Part shown: positions 21,027-31,021 of the stretch, in pieces
Numbering within the stretch: the stretch's first letter is position 1
Layout of the letters: every line of letters starts with the position of its first letter
Assembly: GCF_027595985.1 (NCBI RefSeq)
Contig: NC_073312.1
Location: 10,724,926-10,788,925 of the forward strand
Length of the DNA: 64,000 bases
DNA from: Sorex araneus
Taxonomy: Eukaryota > Chordata > Mammalia > Eulipotyphla > Soricidae
Direction of reading: 5' to 3'
Notes under the pieces: generated by a model
What the model was told of the DNA's origin: nothing
Seen by the model: the letters and a program-made list of their open reading frames with translations, nothing else
Database searches by the model: none
Program-made: the position numbers and the translations under genes

Positions 21027-21644
21027 AGCAATATAATTATTTATTTATCCTCCTTTGCATTATAGAATTTTCATAGAATACTAGGAGTCTTTGGAATAAT
21101 GTTTGAAATTGTTTTACATAGAAAACAATAACTAGATGATACCAAATATTTAGCAGGTTTGGCAAAACGTACCATTTTCTTAGGGAAATTTCTTAATACT
21201 TGAATAAATGGCTTTCTAGTCCCAGAGTCAGTCTCTGTCTGCATAGTGTAGGAGAGAATTCTTTTTCCGTATAATATTTCTTTTTCTCCATTTATGAGCA
21301 ACCTAGATTCCTGCTACCCAAAGTGTGGTCAGTGGCATGGATGAGTATCACTTGAGAGCTAACTAGTGTTAAATCCCAATTTGCTTCTAAATAGAACCTT
21401 CATATTTGATCCGCATGGCCCTGATTTAGGTCGTTCAGGATATACCTGATGTACTTTTCTTTTTAAAAAGTACCTAGGAAAAGATAAAGTTAACGAATTG
21501 CTAAGGAATAATAGCCTTTGGAAATCGGGATTGATGAGTCCATCTATTTGGGGATTACGGGAACTACATCTACAAATATGGTAATATAACTGTTTTCTTC
21601 AGGCTTCTACGAACTTGGCAAACGCAGCCCCAAAACAAATGTTT
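21027..21644. other. Unassigned intergenic sequence
   Basis: Nothing recognised. Confidence 0.5.
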
Positions 21645-21652
21645 ACTCATCA

Positions 21653-21715
21653 ATGAGAGATATTACTGGTGCCCGCTCGAACAAATCGATGAGCAACGGG
21701 ATGACAGTGACAGTG
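21653..21715 (+). mobile_element. 63-bp 5'-truncated RTE-tailed SINE
   Basis: Only the RTE-like 3' end is present (ttactggtgcccgctcgaac to gatgacagtgacagtg). TSD actcatca lies at 21645-21652 and 21716-21723. This shows that the last 60 bp are enough to mark an insertion. Confidence 0.85.
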
Positions 21716-21890
21716 ACTCATCACATCTGTGTAAAAACAAAAAAGAGATGAGCGGGCCCAGCGGGGCTCTATCTCTCCCGCTGCCTGCGTTCGGTAGTCT
21801 CGCGCCGCTTCCCCACCCCGGGGAGGTTGATGGCGATGATGAGGCAGGTGAAGGAAGGAACGGAGGCAAGCTGGTTGGTCTCAATCGCAG

Positions 21891-21896
21891 TTTATT
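21891..21896 (-). terminator. AATAAA polyadenylation signal of the solo LTR
   Basis: Minus-strand AATAAA in GGAATAAACTGCGATTG, downstream of the TATA box and about 160 bp before the LTR 3' end. Confidence 0.7.
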
Positions 21897-21970
21897 CCAA
21901 TCTCCTCTCTATACACTCCCTTCTCTCTCTCTGCTTCTTCCAAGACCCCCCCTCTGCCCCACAGTCTTAG

Positions 21971-21980
21971 TTTATATAGC
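21971..21980 (-). promoter_or_regulatory. TATA box of the solo LTR
   Basis: Minus-strand GCTATATAAA lies about 80 bp upstream of the LTR polyadenylation signal. That spacing suits the U3/R border. Activity is not shown by the sequence. Confidence 0.6.
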
Positions 21981-22853
21981 AAATTACATAGGGCGGTGGC
22001 ACAAAGATGGGTTTAACATCAACAAATCAACAAAGAAAGGTAAGACCATTTCTTGAGAGATTAACAAAATCTCATCTAAGGAAATCTCATCTAAGGAGAT
22101 CCACTCAAGGGTGGGGGTCCAAACAAGGGTGTATCAGGGTGTGAGCTAGTAATCTACTTAAATAGTTATAGTAAACCTACTTCTAATATTTCTAGCAATG
22201 TCATTCTGTAAGAGATAGATATAAAGTTTGGTTTTTCCTGAGGACATCTCCAGACCACAGTCCTCAGGCCAGGTTAATCTTCCTAACCCCAGCAGGATCC
22301 TAATCTCATCGTTACTTTTGGATCATGACAGCATTGTCCATGATCATGCTCTCAACTTATAGTTGAGTATTGTGGCACTTTGGCCTTGCCTATCTAGATG
22401 CCAGGGTAGCGCATAACTCACCGCTTGCCCTGGATGCATCCTGTCCCTCGTCGGGATCCTGCTTTTGGGGTGCTAGGAACTGAGGGCAACTGAGTTAAGA
22501 AAGCAGATGCCCAGGAGTAAATATTATTGGAGTCAATCAACTCCCAAGTTACAAGCACAATATTGTCTTCTTGTGTCCATACAGAAAGGACATTGCTTTA
22601 AGGTAAGCTATGTAAAAGACATAACTTATAATACAAATTCATAGCCCTTAGAAGGACCTGATCTTACAAGATAACAGAATCTGATTAGAGAAAAGGTGAT
22701 TAACTGGTTGGGAAGGAGGGTGCAGAGAAGAGTTTACAGATAAACAAAGGAACGGGAGTGTCTCGGAGTGTCTAAACCTAAGCTCCCTGTGGCAAGGGAG
22801 GAAGGATAATCAATGTTATCCTAAAGTATTTAGAGCTACACTCCAACAACATC

Positions 22854-23390
22854 AGTGATCATAAATTAGCAGGACCATTGCCTTTTGGGCAATGAAGTTG
22901 CGCTTAAGCACCTGCTGTACATTGAACTTCGGTTAAGGGATAAGAGAAACTCTATGTCCCTACCAGGTTTTGATATGAAATTTCTGAGCTGGCCATTAAT
23001 GCTATAGAAGGAATTCACAGAATTTGCTTCTACCTCTCTAAATGCATTTCCACCCCCCTCTGAAAAATGGTTGGGGACAATAATGTTAAAGTTCATAGCA
23101 GAGTTATTGGGGGTTGGGGGCAAGACACTGCATGATAGGTTTGGCACTATCTCTGCCACACACTCAGCTTGGTGGGAGCTACTGTAAATACCCTCTGTGC
23201 CCGATTATGAGAACTAGCTGCTTTCCTGGGCACTCACACAGTTCTTTCAAATGTCAGGAGTTGCTGTACCCATTAAAAGCAGCTCAACTGTGCTGCAAAA
23301 CTCCTGTGCAGCCCATAAACCTGCCGGACATTCCAAATAGCAAAAATCTCATACCCAGGACATCTTACTAGAACCAAACACTCTGGAGAA
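22854..23390. other. Unassigned intergenic sequence
   Basis: Nothing recognised. Confidence 0.5.
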
Positions 23391-23403
23391 ATATTCTCTT
23401 TTA

Positions 23404-23522
23404 TTTATTTATTTAATTTTTGTTAGCGAATCGCTGTGAGGTACAGTTACAAACTTATGAACTTTCATGTTTGGATTTGGTTTACATCCCTCCACCAGTG
23501 CCCATTCTCCTCCACCAATGAC
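23404..23522 (-). mobile_element. L1 3' tail, 119 bp, with TSD
   Basis: A TTTA-rich start then gcgaatcgctgtgaggtaca and the 3' UTR to ctcctccaccaatg. TSD atattctctttta lies at 23391-23403 and 23523-23535. Confidence 0.93.
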
Positions 23523-23535
23523 ATATTCTCTTTTA

Positions 23536-24409
23536 GGCATATCACATGAGAGGAAGCTAGAGGGAGAGGGTGGGTTGAGGGAATGCTCCATATTTCTCTG
23601 GGGTTAAAGGAGAAGCACCCGTGAACTTGATACCATAACGTTGATAATGTGAATCCAGGGAGTTGACCTCCTCAGGCCTCGGGTATTCTGCTCTCCTTTG
23701 TGATGAGCCCACCTGGTATTTGGCCATTATCTAATAAACATTCTGACCTCCTCCTGTCTACTGTTAAGAAATTGTCATGCCCTGGTGTTAGCCTGGTGAA
23801 GCTGAATATCATCAGTTAGGCAATGTGGGGCTATTCCCCACATTTCCATGTGAAACAAGGAAATAGGGGATGATATAGTGACATAGGAATGGCTTCAGAA
23901 AGCAGAGCAGCACCAAGGGGGAAGGGAAGTGTGGTCTCTCTGTAAGGTTTCAAGCATGTCTCTCTAGTACTTCTCTCTTTCATCACTGTTTTTGGATTCT
24001 ATCTTGTCCTTTCATTTGAAACAGAATCCTCTACTTCATTTTTTTTCCAGGTTGGTCTTTGTTGGTTTCTGTGACTTATGTTAAGCAGCTATCTCTCTCA
24101 GTTCTGACAGACTGGGGGGAGAATCTTCTCATCCACTGGGACAGAATTCTGGTTGCCTTCCAACCTAAGCACTGTCTTTGCTACTAAAGGCTGCTAGGTG
24201 TGGAAGACATGACAGGACTGGGTTGTTAGAATATTCTCATGTTCCCTTGATGTTTAGGATTTGCTTAGGTACTGTCTGGGCTTATTTCAGAGAGAACTGT
24301 TCTAGGTGCAGCTTTAGATTCTGTGTGCCTATGGGAAGATGTGTATTCAGGAGTCTTCCTGTGTCATCTTGGATCAGAACCTCATGAATTAAGGCTCAAA
24401 AGGTCAATA
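23536..24409. other. Unassigned intergenic sequence
   Basis: No firm call. 24080-24390 has a weak look of an old L1 5' region in antisense (cttggatcagaacctcatg), but I cannot support it. Confidence 0.4.
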
Positions 24410-25056
24410 AAAGTCAATAAAGGTCAGTAAAGGTTCAAAAGGTCAATAAAACTAGGAGCTGATTCATTGAAAGAATAAACAATATTGACAAATCCTTTGT
24501 TAGACTCAAAAAAGAAAAAAACTAAAAAATATAGGATTTGAGGTGACAGAAAAGAAATTAAAACAGACAGCTCAGAAATACAGAAGGTTATAAGAAGCCA
24601 CTATGAAGAACTTTACGGCACCAAGTTTGAGAATCTAAAATAAATGATGAATTCTTAGACTCATACACACTCCCAAGAGCAAACTATGAGGAAATAGGAA
24701 ACCTGAACAGACCAATCATGATTAGGAAAATTTAAATGATAATGAAAAATCTCTTTAAGAGCGAAAACAAAGGTCCAGTTAGCTTAACTAGTAAATTCTT
24801 TCAAAACTTCAAAGATGGCTTACTCTTCAAGCTCTTTGAAAATATTGAGGAAATAAGAATTCTCCCCTATGGCTTCTATTAAGTCAGTATTACTCTAACA
24901 CCAAAGATATACAGAGACACTACTAAAAAAATAATTTTATAGACCAATCTTCCTGATGAACTTTGATGTAAAAATCTTCAGTAAATTTCTTGTAAACCAA
25001 ATCTAACAATGGATTGAAAGGATTAAACAGTATGCATCAAGAAGCTGAAGTACTGA
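24410..25056 (+). mobile_element. Old L1 ORF2 fragment, sense
   Basis: A-rich sequence typical of L1 ORF2 between endonuclease and RT (aggagctgattcattgaaag, agaagccactatgaagaact, actcccaagagcaaactatg). No open frame remains. It continues at 25201 after a SOR insertion and an internal loss. Confidence 0.7.
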
Positions 25057-25200
25057 GTTCAGAGCCATTGTACAATGAGTAGGATAATTGCCTTGCATGC
25101 AGTCAACCTGGGTTCAATCTCTGATATTCCATAGAGTCCTCCTACCCCTACCAGGAGTGATCTCTAAGCACACCAGGTATGGCCCATAAAACCAAAAAAG
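25057..25200 (+). mobile_element. SOR SINE inside an old L1
   Basis: The degraded SOR head (cctgggttcaatctctgat as B box) runs to caggtatggcccataaaacc and an AAG-rich tail. Confidence 0.75.
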
Positions 25201-25555
25201 AAGAAGAAGAAGTTGAGGTACATAGGTACAGTGAAATAATATGAAGTTGTAAGAAATGGCAAAAGCATGCAATTTGTTGCTATGTGGATATATCATGTTG
25301 CGAGAAGTCAGTCAGAAAAAAAGGAATTGACACAGAATGATCTCTCTCTTATTGAAAATTTAAAGATACACAGTAAAGAAGCAACAAATAGCCAAAGACA
25401 ACAGAACGGGAGAGGTGGTCCATAGAACTGAGTTTGGGGAGACAGGGATTGAACAGGACAGGTATTTAGTACCTTGGTGGAGGGAAATAGGATGGAGGAA
25501 AATGGGTTCTCTGATGGTAGACATCGTGTTGGAATGATGCGTGCATGAAGCCATA
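25201..25555 (+). mobile_element. Old L1 ORF2 end, sense
   Basis: Contains the L1 ORF2 end (gtacagtgaaataatatgaa, gcaatttgttgctatgtgga) and a 3' UTR-like part, all heavily mutated. Confidence 0.6.
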
Positions 25556-25699
25556 ATTAATAGGATTGTAGATCAAAGTACTCCAGTAAAGATTTCTTTT
25601 AGAACATTTGATGGAGTTTGGGGTAGTAGTTATGTAGTAAAACTTGCTCTGTCAACTCCAAGATTGGTATTAATTAAAGTCTGTTTACTCCACCACTCA

Positions 25700-25985
25700 A
25701 CACTGGGTTTTGTTGCTTCTTTGGAGGGTGAATGAGGTCTCCCAAGAAGTGCTCAAGAGGCCTGGGTACCCCAGTGGCAATTCTTGGCCAACTGGGCCTA
25801 GTGTTCCATGATAGAACCAGAGGATGCCATAGTACTTGGTTCCTGCAGTGCTGGGGATTACGCAGGCCCCCTTGGTGAGTTTCTGAACCTCCAGAGCCAC
25901 ACCTAAGTGTGCTTAGACATTGTGGTACCAGGGATGGAACTTGGGTCTAGTGCACCTTAACCTCTGTGCTATGTCCTGGCCCTCA
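25700..25985 (-). mobile_element. Old SOR-like SINE remnant
   Basis: The part gctggggattacgcaggccc and the region with gtaccagggatggaacttgg to atgtcctggccct read as a very old minus-strand tRNA-SINE. The left half is uncertain. Confidence 0.4.
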
Positions 25986-26411
25986 ATAATGATTTTATAT
26001 TCTTGTAGCTCAGGACTTAGAACATTTGGGAATCACTCTCCCAGCCATAGTTCCCAAGAACTATTTCAAGTGTCTCTTGAATTTGTTGCGTGTTTGACCC
26101 AGAGCTGTATGCAGCTAAAATTTTCCTGATGGCTTACTTGCCTTCCTTACAGCCTTCCAAGAAAAGTAGGCACCCAGGGGTCTCTAGTGATTGAATCTTC
26201 AAAAGATAAACACCCACTTTTGGAGAGTAAACTTCTAAATGTGCCAGAAAGAGTCAACAATAAAATAATACATATAACGGGAACGTCTGGAATCCTGCCT
26301 TTCAGGGTAACTTGACGATACTATTTATGGAGAAACCATGAGGTGTAGGCACAATGAAGGGAAGGCATGAAAGCATTCCCAATATTTATCTCAATATTTA
26401 TTACTGATACT
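25986..26411. other. Unassigned intergenic sequence
   Basis: Nothing recognised. Confidence 0.5.
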
Positions 26412-26422
26412 TTTTTAACTTA

Positions 26423-27626
26423 TCGCGTATCACTTGTCACTTGTATTCCTGTTACTCATCAATTTGCTTGAGCGGGCACCAGTAATGTCTCCGTTCATCC
26501 CTGTCACTTGCTAGTGTAGCCCAATGGCATCTGCTCACTCCAGGAACACAAAGAGACTGAAACCATTCGTTCAGCATCTTGATGAAGAAGTCTTACCATC
26601 TAGTAGGTGGGCAACCAAGAGTTTTTCTGATGTCCCGTGGAATCCAGTTGGTAACAGCTCTAGTTCAGTGGTTGTCTCTAAATCGAGTTATGTGTCCAGC
26701 CCATCTGATTTTAGATACCTTGGCAAATGAGACAGGGTCCCTGATTCTTGATCATCGACGAAGGTCAGAACTCCGGATTCCTTCTCTCACTTGAGTGAAA
26801 TGTGATATTCCAAGCATAGCTCTCAAGATTCCTCTTTGGGAGAACTGAATAGCTTTCTTATCCTGTTTTTGTAGGGCCCAGGTCTCTGAGGTGTATGGTA
26901 GTGCAGGAAGAAGGATGGAGTCGAAAAGATGTCCCTGGAGCTGGAGGTTCTTCATCAGCTTAGCAACTTCTTCGACACTCTTGAAGGTGCTCCACATTGC
27001 TCTCTTCTCCTGCGCAACTCAGATGCCAGGTCATTTGTCATGTTGAGTTCTTGACCTAGGTACACATTCAGAATAGGTACTTCATTCAGAAATGTTCATT
27101 CCATTGAGAGCAAATGGAACACCAGGAATGAGTCCGTTTCTCCTGAACATTGTCTTCATGAGATTCAGCTGTAGTCTGACCTTTCCACAGTCACGGTCAA
27201 AGTCAGTGAGCATTTGTGTCGCTTGGCTAATGTTTGGTGTTATTAGAATGATATCATCAGTGAAGTGGAGGTGGAGTAGTTGCTGACCATCTATCTTCAC
27301 TCCCATTCCTTCCCATTCCAGTCATCGAATGACATTCTTGAGGGTGGCACTGAAGAGTTTCGGTGAAATGGTATCACCCTGCTGAACCCCTCTCCTTACG
27401 TCGATGATCACTTCCTTGTAGAATGGTGACATCCTGGTGGTGAATCAATAATACAGCTCATGGAGGATCCTGATGTACTGAGATTGACTGCCCCATTTGG
27501 CTAGGACTTTGATGACCGCTTTGATGACTTTGATGACCACTTCAGTCTCAACAGAATCAAAGACCTTCTTTAAATCAATGAACATTAAATAGAGCGGCAT
27601 CTTGAACTCTCTCAAGACCTCAATGA
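26423..27626 (-). mobile_element. RTE LINE, 3' half part A (RT palm to 3' tail)
   Basis: Read on the minus strand this is the end of the RTE reverse transcriptase. From high to low coordinate: MPLYLMFIDLKK (RT palm, near 27590), LHFTDDIILI (RT active-site region; family F/YADD, here T replaces A, near 27250), LPALPYTSETWALQKQ (near 26890), then the GRPPT-type C-terminus and a 3' tail of ACAAGTGAT-like units at 26423-26450. Several stops and frameshifts break it. It continues at 28320 after a nested L1. Confidence 0.9.
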
Positions 27627-28306
27627 TGAACATTCTCAGAATTTCTTCTCTGAATTCTTTATCAGAGAGATAATATTTGTGTGAAACTCCTGCTGAGGCT
27701 TCTGGACTCTTTTCTTCGTCCTCTCTATGCTGTGGGGATCTGCTCTGTTTCTTCATGCATATAGGTGGAACAACATGGAAAGTATCATGTTAAGTGAAAT
27801 GAGTCAGAAAGAGAGGGACAGACATAGAAAGATTGCACTCATTTGTGGAATATAAAGTAACAGAATGGGAGACTAACACCCAAGAATGGTAGAGATAAGT
27901 ATCAAGAGGAGTACTCCACAGCTTGGAAGCTAACCTCACATGCTAGGAGAAGAAGCAGCTTTGATAGAGAAGGGATCACCAAGCAAAGGGTGCTAGGCGG
28001 GCCCACTAGGGATGGGAGATACAGGCTGAAAATAAACTATAGACTGAACAAGATGCCTCTGCAGCAAACCACAACACCCAAAAAGAGAGAGTGAGCAAAT
28101 GGAAATGCCCTGCCACAGAGGCAGGGTGGGGTGAAGGAGACAGGGTGGGGGTGGTGGGAGGGATGCTGGGACCACTGGTGGTGGAAAATGGGCACTGGTG
28201 GAGGGACGGGTACTCGATCATTGTGTGACTGAAATGTAAGCATGAAAACCTGTAAGTCTGTAACTTTGTCTCACAGTGATTCACTAATAAAATAAAATAA
28301 TAAAAG
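27627..28306 (+). mobile_element. L1 insertion with inverted 5' end, inside the RTE
   Basis: 27767-28306 is a sense L1 3' end (aaatgagtcagaaagagagg, the 3' UTR, then the AATAAAATAA tail). 27627-27766 is an antisense L1 ORF1 start, which on the minus strand encodes MKKQSRSPQHRED and LSDKEFREEILRM. Inverted 5' part plus sense 3' part is the product of twin priming. TSD acctcaatga lies at about 27617-27626 and 28310-28319. Splicing it out restores RTE reading (TKLIEV joined to LREFKMPLYL). Confidence 0.88.
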
Positions 28307-28640
28307 AAAACCTCAATGAGCTTGGTAACCATGTGGATATGGTCTATTGTGCTGAATCCTTTTCAGAACCCAGCTTGCTTGCATGGTTGTCCTTAGCCTA
28401 GTGTTCTGTTGATCCTATTCAAGATGACTCGGGTAAATAACTTGTAGGTGATGAACAAGAGGCAGATCGGGCAACAGTTGCTGATGTCATGGATGTCTCC
28501 CTCTTGTGCAACAGAACTGTCCTCCTGGTTTTGATTGGGACAGAACCTTGTATTCAGACAGGCAGCATGTGAAGAGCCAAGTCAGTGGCTCACCACCTCA
28601 TCGTAGCAATGGTGCCAACCAGTGAAGAGCAAACCAACAA
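28307..28640 (-). mobile_element. RTE LINE, 3' half part B (RT fingers)
   Basis: The minus strand encodes CPICLLFITYKLFTRVILNR and STIDHIHMVTKLIE, the conserved fingers region of RTE-clade RTs. It ends at an inversion junction near 28640, beyond which the element runs in the other direction. Confidence 0.88.
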
Positions 28641-28985
28641 GTGCTGTCCAGAGATGCAGGCAGGTGCAGGGCTAGACTCCTTGCATCAACTGTGTTGATA
28701 TGGCCAGTACTTTCTGTATGTGAGCAATATGTCCATGCACAAGGTATGTGGCGTGTTTGTCAGCATGCAGATTGTTACAACATGCCACCCACATGGCAGA
28801 GCCTGGCAAGCTACCTGTGGCGTATTTGATATGCCAAAAACAGTAACAAAAATAGGCCTCATTCCCCTGACCCTGGAAGAGCCCCCAACATGGCAACATT
28901 GAGAAGGAGGAGCAAGAAGAAGCTGCCAAAATCTCAGGGCTGAACTAGGCTGCCAAAACGAAGGACTAAGATGACTGTCTGAACG
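28641..28985 (+). mobile_element. RTE LINE 5' UTR (inverted segment)
   Basis: Non-coding sequence directly upstream of the endonuclease frame. It holds the blocks catggcagagcctggcaagc and gcgtatttgatatgccaaaa, then cctgaccctggaagagcc and aaaatctcagggctgaac. These blocks are the body of the SINE families at 5903, 12246, 16457, 32345 and 37120. 28641-28780 is less clear and may include filler at the inversion junction. Confidence 0.75.
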
Positions 28986-29018
28986 TTTAACACACATACG
29001 CTGGCATCAGAAGCATCC

Positions 29019-29381
29019 ATGGAGGACCTGATGGTGCAAGTGGAGAAGATCAAGTATGACATCATTGGAATGACTGAGACGAGAAGGCATCAATCACATC
29101 ACACCGTTTTTGACACTGGAGAAGAACTGTTCCTAGGAACATGTGGCAGTAGAGGCATCAGTGGTGTTGGTGTCCTTGTCAACATGAAGTTGGCCATGAG
29201 CATTGATTCGTTCGAATGCCTAACAACCCAAATTGGACACTTATGTTTGAATAGATGTGGCTCACTGCCAGCAGTTTTTATCTTTGTCGTCTACGCACCA
29301 ACATCCAACTACGATGAAGAAAAAGTTGAGAAGTTCTACATGGAGCTGGAGAAGTTCTGTAAAGAAGACCACACCTTCTAA
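29019..29381 (+). pseudogene. RTE endonuclease N-terminal frame, inactive
   Basis: A 120-codon frame covers the first part of the endonuclease domain, with the TETRRH catalytic-glutamate region and YAPTSNYDE. The catalytic GDFNA and SDH motifs follow in other frames after stops, so the enzyme is broken. The preceding non-coding stretch is shared with SINEs. Confidence 0.85.
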
Positions 29382-29863
29382 TAGGTCATTGTCGGTGAAT
29401 TTAATGCCAAGATAGGACCAAGAAGGTCACCCGAAGAACTCCATATTGGGACCCACAGCCTAGAATGAAATGAACAGGGTGAGAGACTGAGTTCATCATG
29501 TTGACCAAGACCATCCATGGTAACTCGCAGTTCCAGAAGGCCAAATCTAAACGTTGGACATGGGAGTCTCCTGGTGGACAGTTCCACAATGAAATTGACC
29601 ACATCATATTCAATTGATGGTTTTGCCTGACCGATGTCGCTGTTGTCTCAAAATTCCAAATGGGATCAGACCACTGTCTCGTTTGTGAGAAATTCTACTT
29701 CATGGAGTGGGGAGAAAGGGCTACAAAGAAGAGAACTCCCAGAACAACTACCAGCTGGGAATTCTTTGGCACTACTGCAGCAATATGGGAAGATACCATT
29801 TTTGACAACATCGATAAGGAATACGACCAACAACTGGTTCAGCACCTCCAAGATTATTCGAGG

Positions 29864-29864
<1 letters not shown>

Positions 29865-29955
<91 letters not shown>
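29865..29955 (+). repeat. Compound (AC)n(AG)n microsatellite in RTE coding DNA
   Basis: About 18 AC units followed by about 27 AG units, in the linker between the RTE endonuclease and RT. It creates long low-complexity frames on both strands that are not genes. Confidence 0.98.
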
Positions 29956-29957
<2 letters not shown>

Positions 29958-30534
29958 CCACAAAAAGGACTCCTGTTTTTGGAAACTCTCAAGCTCATTT
30001 GCCAGCATGGTTTGGTGCGAGCCTCAGGAAACCACAAGCTAACATTTGAGCTCACAAAGCTGTGCAGAGAAGCGATAAAGGAAGACCTCAAAGAGAGAAG
30101 AGTAGCAGTGTTGGCCGATACAGCAGAAGCCAGGAAAAATATTCACAACGCCCTCCTGTCCTTCACCAACTACAAGACCAAGATGACTGCCCTCCGACGT
30201 CCTGATGGATCTATCACATCTTCCAGAAGAGCAATGGAAAGGGTTATCCACAACTTCTACTCGGATCACTTCAATAGCCACGTCCACCTGCCCACATACC
30301 AAATTCCACAGGCTGGATATGTCATTCCCAGATTCTCCCTTCTGAAATCCCACATGTCATTTCCATTTTGTTGGTAAAGAAACATACAGCACCCAGTCCA
30401 GACAAGGTCAGACCTGAACACCTGAAGAATCTGCCGCCAGTACTCATCAATACTCTGGCGTTTTTACTTATAAGAGTAAAAAATATTACTTTTCATGGTA
30501 ATACAAGAAAATAAGAGTAAGAATACCTCCAACT

Positions 30535-30705
30535 CTTGGTTGTTTGGGGATCACACCTGACAGTGCTCAGGATTTACTCCTGTTTAGGGATCACTTCTGA
30601 TGGGACTCAGGGAACCATCCCAGGAGTCCCAGGGATTAAATTTAGGTTGGCAACCAGCAAGGCAACCTGCAGGGCAAGAGTCATTTGCGCTACCTCCAGG
30701 CCCCA
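30535..30705 (-). mobile_element. SOR SINE, old
   Basis: A minus-strand SOR body (ggggatcacacctgacagtg, gggattaaatttaggttggc) ending tacctccaggcccc. The tail-side block is partly repeated (tactcctgtttagggatcac). Confidence 0.7.
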
Positions 30706-30813
30706 TCCTCTGACTCTTAAGGCAGTTGTTATGGGTCACTATCTCTACTATAGAGAAGAGGCTGCATTTAATGAGCATTTTTAGAAACTTGCTATAAAAA
30801 AGGGTTATTTTTA

Positions 30814-31005
30814 TTTTGTTTATTTTTAATTTACTTTTTGCTTTTTGGATCACACCTGGGGATGCACAGGGGTCACTCCTGGCTCTGCGCTCAGGAATTA
30901 CCCCTGGCGGTGCTCAGGGGACCATATGGGATGCTGGGAATCGAACCTCGATTGACCATGTGCAAGGCAAACGCCCTACCTGTTGTACTATCGCTCCAGC
31001 CCCCC
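30814..31005 (-). mobile_element. SOR SINE, full length, with 16-bp TSD
   Basis: Complete minus-strand SOR from the A tail (tttttgctttttggatcaca) to ctatcgctccagcccccc. A perfect 16-bp TSD, aaaagggttattttta, lies at 30798-30813 and 31006-31021. Confidence 0.95.
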
Positions 31006-31021
31006 AAAAGGGTTATTTTTA

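Larger units (their letters stand above)
21728..22848 (-). mobile_element. Solo LTR of an endogenous retrovirus, with 5-bp TSD
   Basis: The 1121-bp element begins TGTTGGAGTG and ends TTTTTACACA on the minus strand, so it has the canonical TG...CA termini. A perfect 5-bp TSD, acatc, lies at 21723-21727 and 22849-22853. A TATA-like GCTATATAAAC lies at about 21971-21980 and an AATAAA signal at 21891-21896 (both minus strand), giving the U3-R-U5 order. No gag, pol or env sequence is attached, so it is a recombined solo LTR. Class is uncertain; a 5-bp TSD suits several ERV groups. A worn relative lies at 12700-13200. Confidence 0.85.
28986..30470 (+). mobile_element. RTE LINE, 5' half: AP endonuclease to start of RT (inverted)
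   Basis: The plus strand encodes an apurinic-type endonuclease. 29019-29381 begins MEDLMVQVEKIKYDIIGMTE and contains ETRRHQ, GVGVLVN and FIFVVYAPTSNYDE; stops follow, then IVGEFNAKIG (GDFNA-like) and MGSDHCLV (SDH motif near 29660). A compound microsatellite breaks the linker. The last readable part, LINTLAFL near 30460, is where the minus-strand half at 28640 takes up. Many stops: inactive. Confidence 0.9.

Noticed and set aside
27445-27756. 103-codon frame looking like a single protein
   Set aside because: It is a fusion of antisense L1 ORF1 and RTE RT across a target-site duplication.
29634-30377. 247-codon plus frame and 141-codon minus frame
   Set aside because: Both run through the AC/AG microsatellite within a dead RTE element.
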